Below, piece after piece: positions 26,468 through 35,424 of a stretch of 64,000 nucleotides of DNA. The notes under the pieces are model-generated. The model made no database searches and was not told the origin of the DNA. It was given only the letters and a program-made list of their open reading frames with translations. The stretch covers positions 62,001 to 126,000 of the forward strand of contig CANREL010000003.1 of the NCBI GenBank assembly GCA_947629655.1, written 5' to 3'. A program made the translations under genes and the position numbers. The stretch's first letter is position 1, and each line of letters begins with the position of its first letter. This stretch comes from an uncultured Bacilli bacterium (GTDB lineage: Bacteria; Bacillota_I; Bacilli_A; RF39; UBA660).

Positions 26468-27041
26468 TAAAGTAGCAGTATTAGAAGGATTATTATTTGT
26501 CGTTGGAGATGAAGGATTAACTCTAAACCAAATAATGGATATTTTAGAAATTGATATCGATGAAGCTAAGGCTTTAATTTTAGAACTTAGACAATCTTAT
26601 GAGAGTGCTAGTCGTGGAATAAAGATTAATATTTTAGGAGATAGATTTAAACTTAGTACTAAGAAGGAACATCGTGAATATTATCAAAAATTGATTGAGA
26701 CACCAGAAAATAATACTCTATCACAAGCTGCATTAGAAACTTTGGCAATAGTTGCTTATAATGAACCATTAACGCGTGTTGAAATCGATGAAATCCGTGG
26801 TGTCAATTCACGTGATATGTTGCGCAAATTAGTAGCTAAAGGACTTATTAAAGAAGAGGGAAGAAGTGAACTCCCTGGTCGTCCAATACTGTATGCCACG
26901 ACTAATGAATTTTTAGATTACTTTGGATTATCGAGCAAAGATGATTTACCTAAGTTCGAAAAACAGGTTGAAGATGTGATTGATGATACAGATCTATATC
27001 ATTCAAGATATGTCGACATAGATGAAAAAATAGAAACTTAA
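26460..27041 (+). CDS. scpB: Segregation and condensation protein B
   Basis: ScpB forms a dimer of winged-helix domains that wraps around ScpA in the condensin complex. The 193-residue protein shows ALEGLLFVVGDEGLTLNQI-like N-terminal sequence, the core TLSQAALETLAIVAYNEPLT and EIRGVNSRDMLRKLVAKGLI, and the GRPILYATT strand typical of the family. Its ATG follows GAGGTGA inside scpA, so ScpA and ScpB are made in step. A strong hairpin lies just after the stop. Confidence 0.96.
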   Translation: MNNKVAVLEGLLFVVGDEGLTLNQIMDILEIDIDEAKALILELRQSYESASRGIKINILGDRFKLSTKKEHREYYQKLIETPENNTLSQAALETLAIVAYNEPLTRVEIDEIRGVNSRDMLRKLVAKGLIKEEGRSELPGRPILYATTNEFLDYFGLSSKDDLPKFEKQVEDVIDDTDLYHSRYVDIDEKIET

Positions 27042-27060
27042 ATAAAAAGTTTCTATTTTA
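27027..27060. terminator. Bidirectional terminator after scpB
   Basis: A 13-base stem AAAATAGAAACTT / AAGTTTCTATTTT overlaps the scpB stop codon and faces the convergent mscS gene. Confidence 0.85.
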
Positions 27061-27933
27061 ATTTTGATATAATTTAATTTGACCATTTTGATAACTATCA
27101 ATTATTTTTAACCAAATATCATTTTCAACAACTCTAATTTTTTTAGGGTGAACTAGAAATCTTATCGATAGTTCGATGTAATTGTCAACGATACTCGTGT
27201 ATATAATAGGTTTTAATTTGTTGAAATAGATGCGATAATCAATGCTGATATTATTTATTTCATTTTCCATCTTTTTAGGAATGTTTTTTACTATTTCATT
27301 ATTATTAACTATTCGATATAAAATATTTTTAGTCTTTTTTATATCAGAATCCAATGTTATGCGAACGTTTAATTCATCCCAAATATATTTAAATTCTTTG
27401 ACGTAATTTTTTACGGGATTGTTAAGTGCAAAACCATTGGGAAAACTTATTATTCTTCCAGTTGACTGTTCACCATTACTCTTATCATTTACTTCTAGTA
27501 CTTCAAAGCTTAGAGCATTTATATTGACGACGTCACCGATGATATTATTTATTTCAATACGATCTTCTATGGCGAATGGTTTGCGCATTTTAATATATAT
27601 ACCAGCGAAGAAATTAAAGATCAATTCACGTAAAGCTAAAGTTAAAGCTGCGGAGATAAAGGTTATGATAGTTATTACTTTATCTAAGTACTGTGACCAT
27701 ATCACATACCAACTTATGAATAGTAATCCATCTAGAACAATGTTATATTTTTGATTGCGAGAGTAGCGTTTTTTAGCATCTTTTTCAAAGTGTAGGAAGT
27801 AGAACTCGATAGCTTTTTTTAGAATTTTTACAATTATTAAAGCAATAAACGATAGAATTGTCAGATATAAAATATTAGATGGAACAGTTGTCCATTTTTC
27901 TACTTGATTACAGAATTTTATCAATATTTGCAT
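27058..27933 (-). CDS. Small-conductance mechanosensitive channel, MscS family
   Basis: MscS channels open under membrane tension to release solutes after osmotic downshock. The 291-residue protein has two or three N-terminal membrane segments, then the pore-lining helix TFISAALTLALRELIFNFFAG, and the beta domain FAIEDRIEINNIIGDVVNIN (family motif F-x-x-GD-I...G-V-x-x-I). SFPNGFALNNPVKNY (PN-x-x-hydrophobic...N) and an alpha/beta C-terminal domain follow. ATG 27933 follows AGGAGGGA. Its 3' end meets scpB at a shared terminator. Confidence 0.9.
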   Translation of the reverse strand: MQILIKFCNQVEKWTTVPSNILYLTILSFIALIIVKILKKAIEFYFLHFEKDAKKRYSRNQKYNIVLDGLLFISWYVIWSQYLDKVITIITFISAALTLALRELIFNFFAGIYIKMRKPFAIEDRIEINNIIGDVVNINALSFEVLEVNDKSNGEQSTGRIISFPNGFALNNPVKNYVKEFKYIWDELNVRITLDSDIKKTKNILYRIVNNNEIVKNIPKKMENEINNISIDYRIYFNKLKPIIYTSIVDNYIELSIRFLVHPKKIRVVENDIWLKIIDSYQNGQIKLYQN

Positions 27934-28078
27934 CTAATCCCTCCTTTTTTTGGAAACTTTCATAATCGTATCACAGATTAATTATTTTATAAAGTTATAT
28001 TTACACATATATATAAATGATATGTAAATAAATGTAAAATTAATATATATGTGTTATAATTATAGTGAGGTTAGATAT

Positions 28079-28981
28079 ATGAATAATAAAAAAGTGACAG
28101 TTTTGACTGTTATAGTTATCGTCATAGTAGTTGTTTTATCTTTTGTTTGGTCATTCTTTGATGGTAGAAGAATAAGAAGACAAGAGAATGTTATTAAAGA
28201 AGAAGTTATCAATTATTTAAAAGATAAATATCATGAAGATTTTGTCGTCAATGATCTATCTTTTCAAAAAAATACTTTTGATGTTGAAGAAGATGATGAT
28301 TACGTTACCAAAGAGATGAAATCTTCTCTAATTTATAGATTGTCAATGTCTTCATCTAGACTCATAAATTTTGATGTCTTATATGTTGTCTATCCTGATG
28401 AAGATGAATATAAAGATAATGCCAAATATAATATTTTAGAAAAAGGAATATATGAAAATTATATCTATCAATATAAGATTAGAGATATCAAAAGGGAAAT
28501 AAAGAGTGATGTTTTAAAAAGATTCAGCAATTCTAGTAATCTTGATGTAGCTATTGATCACATTGCTTTGAATGCAGATAACATTTTAGTAGATAGATCT
28601 CTAGATAGTAAAGATATTAGAGCTTTATATGATGAATATAGAAGTTTGGATAAGAGTGTTTCAAATATCAATTTTTATAGAATGTGTTCCAAAATAAGTG
28701 AAGATGTCAACTTAATAATCAATTTATCAATTAGGGATTATATTGAAAAAGATGACGTTGGTGAATTCAGTAAAGAAGTAGTTGACGTTGTTAGATATAT
28801 TCAAGATTTGGGGTATGACAATTATGATATAAACATATCTTTTAAAAATTATCAGAGCGCGAATATAAGTAAATACTTTGTCGATGATGAAGAAAAGATA
28901 TCTTTAATTTTTGATTATGAAAATTATTCTGATGTTGCAGATGAAGATAAATTGAGTGTATACGTATTAGATAAAGATTAA
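28079..28981 (+). CDS. Membrane-anchored extracytoplasmic protein of unknown function
   Basis: I do not recognise this 300-residue protein. It has an N-terminal membrane anchor (about residues 6-27, a Val/Ile-rich helix) followed by RRIRRQE, and the rest is soluble, acidic and rich in Asp, Ser and Tyr. The charge pattern places the long domain outside the cell. No cysteine cluster or catalytic motif stands out. ATG 28079 follows GAGGT. An upstream in-frame ATG (28049) sits across the TATAAT-like promoter element (28055-28060), so it is unlikely to be the start. A strong hairpin follows the stop. Confidence 0.65.
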   Translation: MNNKKVTVLTVIVIVIVVVLSFVWSFFDGRRIRRQENVIKEEVINYLKDKYHEDFVVNDLSFQKNTFDVEEDDDYVTKEMKSSLIYRLSMSSSRLINFDVLYVVYPDEDEYKDNAKYNILEKGIYENYIYQYKIRDIKREIKSDVLKRFSNSSNLDVAIDHIALNADNILVDRSLDSKDIRALYDEYRSLDKSVSNINFYRMCSKISEDVNLIINLSIRDYIEKDDVGEFSKEVVDVVRYIQDLGYDNYDINISFKNYQSANISKYFVDDEEKISLIFDYENYSDVADEDKLSVYVLDKD

Positions 28982-28984
28982 TTT

Positions 28985-29013
28985 AAAAGATCTCAGGTGA
29001 CTGAGATCTTTCT
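28985..29013. terminator. Bidirectional terminator
   Basis: A perfect stem AAAGATCTCAG / CTGAGATCTTT with a GTGA loop lies between convergent genes. Confidence 0.88.
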
Positions 29014-29015
29014 AT

Positions 29016-29246
29016 TTATACTAAAAGTTTAGCAATTTCACGAGGAGTGAGTACTTTGCCTTGACTTATAAGTCTGTCGTTGATTACTAAGCCTGGTATG
29101 TTTTGAATACCATAACGTTTTTTTGTTTTTTCATCATTTCTCTCTTCAATAGTAATGTTGATATCACTGTTTTCAACAGTTTTTTTAACCATTTTTGAAA
29201 GCTTGATACCATTACTACAATTCGTACCTATAATTTTTATATCTAT
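29016..29246 (-). CDS. Thioredoxin-fold small protein with no standard start codon
   Basis: The frame encodes about 76 residues resembling the small redox/thioredoxin-fold proteins of the TM0996/MTH895 type: DIKIIGTNCSNGIKL, then KRYGIQNIPGLVINDRLIS and a closing REIAKLL helix. The family CxxC is reduced to one Cys (CSNG). No ATG, GTG or TTG lies between an in-frame TAG (29264-29262) and the first conserved strand. A strong AAAGGAG is placed 8 bases before an ATA codon at 29246-29244, which is therefore the likely start. An internal ATG would remove the active-site strand. A recently mutated start (pseudogene) is the alternative, but the rest of the frame is intact. Confidence 0.6.
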   Translation of the reverse strand: MDIKIIGTNCSNGIKLSKMVKKTVENSDINITIEERNDEKTKKRYGIQNIPGLVINDRLISQGKVLTPREIAKLLV

Positions 29247-29341
29247 AACAACATCTCCTTTCTATTTATGAGTATACAATTGAAATGTGTAAGAAATATG
29301 TCATAATAATGATTAAAATATGAATATTTTTTATATTTCTT

Positions 29342-29370
29342 TTTACTTTGCTGAATAAATTTATTATAAT
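29342..29370 (+). promoter_or_regulatory. Sigma-A promoter of the pilin-like/C39 gene
   Basis: TTTACT (29342-29347) and TATAAT (29365-29370) are 17 bases apart. The expected transcript start near 29377 rules out the ATG at 29377 as translation start and supports ATG 29392 or 29395. Confidence 0.7.
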
Positions 29371-29394
29371 TGTCTTATGGTAGGTGATTATATG

Positions 29395-30408
29395 ATGTTC
29401 TTGAGTGTTTGTGATGACTCGGGATTTTTAAGCGTCATTTTACTAGCTAGAAATATACTTGATATTATTTCAATTGTCGTTCCAATCATTTTGATAATAA
29501 TGTTATCAATTGAGTTGAGTAAAATTGTCATGGGAAATACGGACAAACAAGTTCCAGCGGTTATCAAATCAGCTACTTCTAAAGTCATAGCAGCAGTCGC
29601 CATATTTTTTATACCAACACTAGTAAACTTGTTGTTATCAATGTTAAACGTTACTAAGTTTTCAGCGACGGCTTGTTGGAACAATGCTAATGCGACGACA
29701 ATCGCGGAGTTTAAGGCTGTAGAAGAAGCACGAAAAATACAAGAAAAAGAAGAATTGGGTAAAGCTTCAGAAGAAGCTAAAAAAGAGCGAGATAGAGTTG
29801 CTGAAATAAGAGAAGAAGCACGAAAAGAAAATGAGAAAAAAGCTGAAGAAGAACGTAAGAAAAACGAAAATAAAAATGGGGGAATCATGCTAGGTGATGT
29901 CGTCTATTACAACCAATGTGATCCAAGTTTCGGTAGTAGACTTTACTATGCTAGTTGCGGTAGTATTTGCAGTTGTGGATGTGGTCCAACATCAGCAGCC
30001 ATTATCGCATCCACTTTCTTAGGAGCTGAAGGACATCATCCCGTTGATGCTGTTGCTTGGATATGTTCTCATGGTGGTTGTACGGCCAGTGGTACAGTAG
30101 CACAGACTAATGCTGACTATTTAAAGTCTTTGGGATTAAATGTCAGTCAACAATATTCTTATTCAGCTAATCGTCAATTCTTGATGGATCAGATGGCAAC
30201 AGGTAAATATTTAGCTATCATATTGGTTCACAATAACACTCGTCGTAACATTTTTACTAGTGGTGGACATTTCTTTGTCATAACAGGTGTAAAAAATGGT
30301 GAATTCACAATAGCTCAACCATCACGACCAGCTCAAAATAATCAAACTTGGCCACTCAGTGCTTTTGATGGTGACGCTGTCAATTACTATTTAGTCGAAA
30401 AGCCATAG
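29395..30408 (+). CDS. Fusion of a VirB2/TrbC-like membrane module and a C39-like cysteine peptidase
   Basis: This 337-residue protein has three parts. Residues 10-85 are two hydrophobic helices with a TrbC/VirB2 (pilin or type IV secretion membrane subunit)-like layout. Residues 100-165 are a Glu/Lys/Arg-rich coiled coil. Residues 170-337 form a papain-like C39-type peptidase with SCGCGPTSAA (likely nucleophile Cys196) and GGHFFVITG (His292), then Asn/Pro-rich loops. The peptidase portion has seven cysteines, some possibly in disulfides. C39 peptidases often cleave double-glycine leaders or act on the cell wall; here the substrate is unknown. ATG 29395 is 7 bases after AGGTGA. The next gene, a lipoprotein, begins 14 bases later. 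Confidence 0.75.
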   Translation: MFLSVCDDSGFLSVILLARNILDIISIVVPIILIIMLSIELSKIVMGNTDKQVPAVIKSATSKVIAAVAIFFIPTLVNLLLSMLNVTKFSATACWNNANATTIAEFKAVEEARKIQEKEELGKASEEAKKERDRVAEIREEARKENEKKAEEERKKNENKNGGIMLGDVVYYNQCDPSFGSRLYYASCGSICSCGCGPTSAAIIASTFLGAEGHHPVDAVAWICSHGGCTASGTVAQTNADYLKSLGLNVSQQYSYSANRQFLMDQMATGKYLAIILVHNNTRRNIFTSGGHFFVITGVKNGEFTIAQPSRPAQNNQTWPLSAFDGDAVNYYLVEKP

Positions 30409-30422
30409 AAGGGGGTGTAATT

Positions 30423-31073
30423 ATGAAAAAATTATTTATACTTGTGATATTGTTATTAGTCGTTACGGGATGTAATGCTAAATATAATTTAACTTTTGAA
30501 GATGGTGTGTTCAGTGAAAACATTGTCATAAATGAAGAGAAGACAGTCAATAGTGATGCAATGTTTGGAATAATGAAATTAAAAGATAATCCCAAATTGG
30601 CTGAAATAGATGAATATAATTCTTATGATTATGAATTCTCTAGTGATGCAAAGAATAATATTTTGACCCTTAATTTTAAATACGATGAAGTTCCTTTAGA
30701 TAAATCTTTAGTTTATCAAAATTGTTTTAGATATAAAAATTTCATTGATGGAAGTAATTATTACTATGTCAAATTAGAAGGTGACATGTCTTGTGAATAC
30801 TTAACGAATGCGACTATAACTTTTAAAACTGATAAAAAGGTATTCATGGAAAATGCTGATGAAAAAGATGAACAAAAGGGAATTTATAAATGGAATAATT
30901 TTAAAGGTGGTACTATCTATTTCCAAGTTAGTAAAGATATAACAATTAAACAAGCTGAAGATAGTATGAAGAGAAAGGAATTAATTCCTTGGTATGTCAA
31001 AGTTATATTGGCAGTTGTAACTCTAGGTGTAGTATTTATATTTTTTAACAAAATAAAAAAAGAGCAAATGTAA
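30423..31073 (+). CDS. Lipoprotein with a C-terminal membrane anchor
   Basis: This 216-residue protein has a lipoprotein signal ending in LVVTGC, so Cys17 should be lipidated. An extracellular beta-rich domain follows (about 20-185), containing NCFRYKNF and MSCEYLTNATITF with two cysteines that may pair. The C-terminus is a membrane helix (about 191-208) and a Lys-rich tail. A lipid anchor at one end and a membrane helix at the other is unusual. I recognise no domain. The start ATG follows GAAGGGGGTG, 14 bases after the C39 fusion gene. The two share a promoter and probably work together at the membrane. Confidence 0.75.
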   Translation: MKKLFILVILLLVVTGCNAKYNLTFEDGVFSENIVINEEKTVNSDAMFGIMKLKDNPKLAEIDEYNSYDYEFSSDAKNNILTLNFKYDEVPLDKSLVYQNCFRYKNFIDGSNYYYVKLEGDMSCEYLTNATITFKTDKKVFMENADEKDEQKGIYKWNNFKGGTIYFQVSKDITIKQAEDSMKRKELIPWYVKVILAVVTLGVVFIFFNKIKKEQM

Positions 31074-31085
31074 AAGCTCTTTTTA
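31056..31085. terminator. Bidirectional terminator
   Basis: The stem AAAAAGAGC / GCTCTTTTT has an A/T-rich loop between convergent genes and overlaps the lipoprotein stop region. Confidence 0.82.
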
Positions 31086-31754
31086 TATTACATATAATAG
31101 AATGGTAAAAAATTGAAAAATACTTCCACCCAGTACGAAAAAGTGCCAAACGGAATGCATATACTTTATTTTATTACCAATTAAGTATATGATAGCACCT
31201 ACGGTGTAGACAACGCCTCCAATAAGTAATAGGACTAAACCAGGTGTTGCTAGATTAGCTATTAATTGTTTTAATGAGAAGACTATCATCCATCCCATGA
31301 TCAAATAAAGAGGGAAAGATATTTTACTAAATTTGTCTAACCAAAGACTGTTACCAATTATTCCGATGATTGCTGCTAACCAAATGATTGTTAACATAAT
31401 TATTCCTTTTAAACCACCAATCGTTATCAATAGAAATGGTGTATAACTACCAGCTATTAATAAAAAGATGCTACAGTGATCAAAGATGCGAAAAACTTTT
31501 TTAGCACGATTTGGTTTGAAAGCGTGATATAGACAACTCATCGTATATAGTATTATTAAACTAGTTCCATATATGCAGCTAGCTACAACAGCTAAACCAT
31601 TGTGATCGATTGCTGAAAAGACAACACATAGTACTAAAGCAGCAATTGATAATAAAACACCAACGCCATGTGATATAGAACTTATCAATTCTTCTCCTAA
31701 GGTATATTTTGGTATTTTAATTTTTTCCTTTTTGGTATCAATTTCTTTTTTCAT
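31083..31754 (-). CDS. Hemolysin III family (PAQR-type) membrane protein
   Basis: This 223-residue protein has seven membrane helices. PAQR motifs are present: GEELISSISHGVGVLLS at the N-terminus, MSCLYHAF, FDHCSIFLLIAGSYTPF and HSVWHFFVLGGSIFQF. The Ser, Asp and His residues in these motifs form the putative metal site of the family. Bacterial members (YqfA, Hly-III) affect membrane energetics or fluidity, and the haemolysin name is historical. ATG 31754 follows AGGTGA. It converges on the lipoprotein gene and is divergent from the pseudouridine synthase. Confidence 0.92.
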   Translation of the reverse strand: MKKEIDTKKEKIKIPKYTLGEELISSISHGVGVLLSIAALVLCVVFSAIDHNGLAVVASCIYGTSLIILYTMSCLYHAFKPNRAKKVFRIFDHCSIFLLIAGSYTPFLLITIGGLKGIIMLTIIWLAAIIGIIGNSLWLDKFSKISFPLYLIMGWMIVFSLKQLIANLATPGLVLLLIGGVVYTVGAIIYLIGNKIKYMHSVWHFFVLGGSIFQFFTILLYVI

Positions 31755-31833
31755 GACATCACCTAGTAATATTATACATTTAAATAGAAAAAAAGACTAG
31801 TTAATGTTATAATTTAGAAGAAGTGGTGATGTT

Positions 31834-32499
31834 ATGCGTAAAAAAGATAAACTTGATATTATCTATGAAGATAAAGAAATAATTGTTGTAAATAAACCTA
31901 GTAAACTTTTGACGATTTCTACTGAAAATGAAAAAGAAAAGACTCTATTTCACAAAGTTATCGCTTATGAAAAAAAGAAGAATAAGAATAATAAAGTATT
32001 TATTGTTCACAGATTGGATAGAGATACTAGTGGGATTGTTTTATTTGCGAAGAGTGAAGAATTGAAAAGAAAGTTTCAAGACAATTGGGATTCTTTGGTC
32101 AAGTTGCGCGAATATGTAGCGATAGTTGAAGGTAAACCTCCTAAAGATAAGGGAACGGTTAGAAGTTGGTTGAAAGAGACTAAAACGCTACTCGTCTATT
32201 CTTCTAATCGAATGGGAGATGGAAAAGAAGCGATTACTCATTATCGAAAAGTCATGGGGAATAATAAATTCACGATGTTAGATATCATTATTGATACGGG
32301 AAGAAAGAATCAAATAAGAGTGCACATGAAAGATATCGGATGTCCAATCGTCGGTGATAAGAAATATGAAAGTAAAACTAATCCGATTAGGAGAATGGGC
32401 TTACACGCTAATAAATTAGTTTTGATGCATCCCGTTACTAACGTGGAAATGACTTTTGAGTGTGATATACCTAGCAGTTTTATAAAAGTTGTTGAATAA
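31834..32499 (+). CDS. RluA-family pseudouridine synthase
   Basis: This enzyme isomerises uridine to pseudouridine in rRNA or tRNA. The 221-residue protein has the N-terminal strand IIYEDKEIIVVNKPSKLL, the catalytic HRLDRDTSGIVLFAKS (Asp in HRLDRDTSG) at about residue 61, TGRKNQIRVHM and the closing GLHANKLVLMHPV. It lacks an S4 RNA-binding domain, so it is a short RluA/RluC-like form and its exact target is unknown. The start ATG follows AGTGGTGATG. A terminator hairpin overlaps its stop codon. Confidence 0.93.
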   Translation: MRKKDKLDIIYEDKEIIVVNKPSKLLTISTENEKEKTLFHKVIAYEKKKNKNNKVFIVHRLDRDTSGIVLFAKSEELKRKFQDNWDSLVKLREYVAIVEGKPPKDKGTVRSWLKETKTLLVYSSNRMGDGKEAITHYRKVMGNNKFTMLDIIIDTGRKNQIRVHMKDIGCPIVGDKKYESKTNPIRRMGLHANKLVLMHPVTNVEMTFECDIPSSFIKVVE

Positions 32500-32516
32500 G
32501 TGTCAACAGCTTTTTC
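32484..32516 (+). terminator. Terminator overlapping the pseudouridine synthase stop
   Basis: The stem AAAAGTTGTTGA / TCAACAGCTTTTT has one G-T pair; the stop codon lies in the loop. Confidence 0.82.
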
Positions 32517-32521
32517 TTTTA

Positions 32522-32549
32522 TTGGTAAAAATATAATTTGTGATATAAT
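32522..32549 (+). promoter_or_regulatory. Probable sigma-A promoter
   Basis: TTGGTA (32522-32527) and TATAAT (32544-32549) are 16 bases apart. The start codon of the next gene is 22 bases downstream, giving a very short leader. Confidence 0.55.
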
Positions 32550-32571
32550 TATATAGTAGAGAGGTGATAGG

Positions 32572-33225
32572 GTGAAAGTATGTGATTTTAGCTTTCGCGA
32601 ACTAGATCGAAAATGGGTAGGGTTTGAAAATAGGAAAGCTTGTAAGAAAATAGCTAAAAAAATTAAAATGAAAAAATTACAATGTCCTATCTTCGGATAT
32701 TTTTATATCGATACTGATAATGGTCTATCACTTAGAATAGTTGGTAATATCGAAAGAGATGGAAGAAATAAATTGTATTTAGACGAAGCTTTAATTCTTG
32801 ATAAAGAGTTAGTTCTAAATTATGAATTCGTTGAAAAAATGGACGTTCAAATATTGAAAGATGACGTCGTTGAAAATTTAGATGGTGCTAATGTCTTAGA
32901 GAATAAAATAGAATCTTATTATAAAAATATTAACAATTTTTTAGATACGCGCAACATGCAAGAATTAGATCCTTTTCGAAATGAGGAGTCACCGGATGAC
33001 GTTCAAGTCTTACTCATTAATAAAGATGATACTCCAAACGAATTATTATGGGTTCGAATTGAAGGAATAATGGATGTCAAGCCAGATGTATTGATTTGTA
33101 AATTATTAACTGGTTCTTATTACAATGAAGAATATGTTGAAGATGCGATGGTCGGTGTTAAATATTTTCAAGAAGAAGAACAGTTAAAAATAGTTGGAAT
33201 GTTAAAGAGAAGAAGTAAAAATTAA
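32572..33225 (+). CDS. Uncharacterised 217-residue protein
   Basis: I do not recognise this soluble, probably cytoplasmic protein. It begins MKVCDFSFRELDRKWVGFENRKACKKIAKKI-like sequence with a basic helix. A mixed alpha/beta, strongly acidic region follows, with the repeated pattern DVQILKDDVVENL and DVQVLLINKDDTPNELLWVRIEG. The latter segment (about residues 140-165) looks like a small beta domain. The start is GTG, preceded by GAGAGGTGATAGG, and it has its own promoter. It is followed by a terminator shared with clpB on the opposite strand, so it is monocistronic. Confidence 0.65.
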   Translation: MKVCDFSFRELDRKWVGFENRKACKKIAKKIKMKKLQCPIFGYFYIDTDNGLSLRIVGNIERDGRNKLYLDEALILDKELVLNYEFVEKMDVQILKDDVVENLDGANVLENKIESYYKNINNFLDTRNMQELDPFRNEESPDDVQVLLINKDDTPNELLWVRIEGIMDVKPDVLICKLLTGSYYNEEYVEDAMVGVKYFQEEEQLKIVGMLKRRSKN

Positions 33226-33257
33226 AAAGAGGAATATGATATTCCTCTTTATTTTTA
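33225..33257. terminator. Bidirectional terminator
   Basis: A perfect palindrome GAGGAATATGATATTCCTC with flanking A and T runs lies between convergent genes. Confidence 0.88.
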
Positions 33258-35363
33258 TATTAGAATTAATTCCCCATCTTTTTCATCGATTGTAATAGTA
33301 GAATTAAATTTAATATTTTCCATGATAATGTTATTAGCTATTAAGGTTTCAATATTTCTTGAGACGTATCTCTTAATTGGACGCGCTCCATATGTCTCAT
33401 CATATGATTCATCAATGATGAAGTCTTTAGCTCTATCTGTCAATTCAATTTTAATTTTTTTAGTAGATAGACGTTCTTCAATATCGTTGATGATTTTATC
33501 AAGAATAGTGTAGACAGTTTCTTTAGATAGAGAATTGAATATTATTATTTCATCGATACGATTGATGAATTCTGGTTTGAAGTTCATGCGCAATTCTTTC
33601 ATGACTAGTTCTTGACCATTGATATCTTTGTTTAAGATATATTCACTTCCCAAGTTAGAAGTCATGATGATGATAGTATTTTTAAAGTCGACTGTTCTTC
33701 CTTGTGAATCAGTGATGCGTCCATCATCTAATATTTGTAAGAGAATGTTTAAAACATCACGATGAGCTTTTTCAATTTCATCAAATAAGACAATACTATA
33801 TGGATTACGTCTAACAGCTTCAGTCAATTGTCCACCTTCGTCATAACCGACATATCCTGGAGGAGATCCGATTAGACGGCTGACAGAATGAGCTTCCATG
33901 TATTCACTCATATCGATACGAATCATGTGCTTTTCATCATCGAATAATTCATGGGCTAGAGTTCTAGCTACTTCGGTTTTACCGACACCAGTAGGTCCTA
34001 AAAAGATGAATGAACCGATTGGGCGATTAGGGTCTTTAATTCCACTACGAGCACGAATGATGGCTTCACTGACTAATTTTAAAGCTTCATCTTGACCCAT
34101 GACGCGTTTCTTCATATTGGCTTCGAGATTTAACAATTTTTCTTTTTCACCACTGACGAGACGTTGAATAGGGATATTTGTCCATTTAGAAATAATAGCA
34201 GCGATTGATTCATCATCGACAGTATCACTCAAAATATCGGATTTATTATTCTTGCGCAATTCCTCAAGTTCTTTTTCAAGTTTAGGAATAGTTCCATGAC
34301 GCAAAATAGCAGCATTTTCTAAATCGTATTCATCTTCAGCTTTTTCAAGTTTTCTCTGAGCTTGTTCAATTTCTTCTTTCTTTTTATTGATATTATTATT
34401 GATGTCTTTTTCTTCTTCCCATTTGTTACGAAGATTGGTTTCTTTTTCTTTTAACGTATCCAATTTGGCATCAATTTCTTCGATTCTTTTCTTGGAAAAT
34501 TCATCTTTTTCCTTTTTTAAAGCTTCTTTTTCAACTTCTAGTTGCATGATTGAACGTGTCAATTTATCTAGTTCAAAAGGAACAGATTCCATTTGAACTT
34601 TGATCGTTGCACAAGCTTCATCAATCAAATCAATGGCTTTATCTGGCAAGAAACGATCAGTTATGTAACGATTGGATAGAGTAGCAGCAGCAACTAAAGC
34701 TTTATCTTTGATATTAACTCCATGATATACTTCAAAACGTTGTTTTAGACCACGGAGAATCGTGATTGTATCTAGAACAGTTGGCTCTTGGACTTGAACT
34801 TTTTGAAAACGTCTTTCTAAAGCCCCATCTTTTTCGATGTATTTGCGATATTCATTTAAGGTAGTAGCACCAATACAATGAATTTCACCACGTGCTAACA
34901 TCGGTTTTAACATATTTCCAGCATCCATTGCCGAATCTGAACCATTGGAGTTAACAATCATGTGAATTTCATCGATAAACATGATCATTTCTCCGTTGGA
35001 ATCTTTTATTTCTTTTAAAACAGCTTTGAGTCTTTCTTCAAACTCACCACGATATTTAGCACCAGCGACAAGAGCACCCATATCTAGTTCCCAAATCTTT
35101 TTGTTCTTTAGACTATTTGGTACATCGCCTTTGACAATCCTTTGAGCTAGTCCTTCAACAATGGCGGTTTTACCAACACCAGGTTCACCGATTAATACGG
35201 GATTATTTTTTGTTTTTCTTGATAAAATACGTGTTATACTACGAATTTCTTCGTCACGTCCAATGACGGGATCAACTTTTCCATCTTTTACTGCATCAGT
35301 AATATTGCGACCATATTTTTCTAATACATTTTCTAAATTTTCTTGAAATGGATTATTATTCAT
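33255..35363 (-). CDS. clpB: ATP-dependent disaggregase ClpB without N-terminal domain
   Basis: ClpB hexamers thread aggregated proteins through a central pore together with DnaK. This 702-residue form starts directly before the first AAA+ domain ([11 protein letters not shown], Walker [10 protein letters not shown] near residue 59). It includes the coiled-coil middle domain that separates ClpB from ClpC (about 280-385), the second AAA+ domain (Walker [10 protein letters not shown], about 430; pore loop GYVGYDEGG) and the C-terminal domain. The Clp_N repeats are missing, as in short ClpB forms and mycoplasmal ClpB. ATG 35363 follows GAGGAGG; ATG 35387 would sit almost on the transcript start. 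A consensus promoter overlapped by CIRCE controls it. Confidence 0.93.
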   Translation of the reverse strand: MNNNPFQENLENVLEKYGRNITDAVKDGKVDPVIGRDEEIRSITRILSRKTKNNPVLIGEPGVGKTAIVEGLAQRIVKGDVPNSLKNKKIWELDMGALVAGAKYRGEFEERLKAVLKEIKDSNGEMIMFIDEIHMIVNSNGSDSAMDAGNMLKPMLARGEIHCIGATTLNEYRKYIEKDGALERRFQKVQVQEPTVLDTITILRGLKQRFEVYHGVNIKDKALVAAATLSNRYITDRFLPDKAIDLIDEACATIKVQMESVPFELDKLTRSIMQLEVEKEALKKEKDEFSKKRIEEIDAKLDTLKEKETNLRNKWEEEKDINNNINKKKEEIEQAQRKLEKAEDEYDLENAAILRHGTIPKLEKELEELRKNNKSDILSDTVDDESIAAIISKWTNIPIQRLVSGEKEKLLNLEANMKKRVMGQDEALKLVSEAIIRARSGIKDPNRPIGSFIFLGPTGVGKTEVARTLAHELFDDEKHMIRIDMSEYMEAHSVSRLIGSPPGYVGYDEGGQLTEAVRRNPYSIVLFDEIEKAHRDVLNILLQILDDGRITDSQGRTVDFKNTIIIMTSNLGSEYILNKDINGQELVMKELRMNFKPEFINRIDEIIIFNSLSKETVYTILDKIINDIEERLSTKKIKIELTDRAKDFIIDESYDETYGARPIKRYVSRNIETLIANNIIMENIKFNSTITIDEKDGELILI

Positions 35364-35396
35364 AACAGTTTCCTCCTCTTTATGCATTTCATCATG

Positions 35397-35424
35397 ATTA
35401 TATCACTATTTTAGCACTTGTCAA
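35397..35424 (-). promoter_or_regulatory. Sigma-A promoter of clpB
   Basis: Perfect TTGACA (35424-35419) and TATAAT (35402-35397) on the minus strand are 16 bases apart. The -35 box lies in the CIRCE spacer. Confidence 0.85.
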
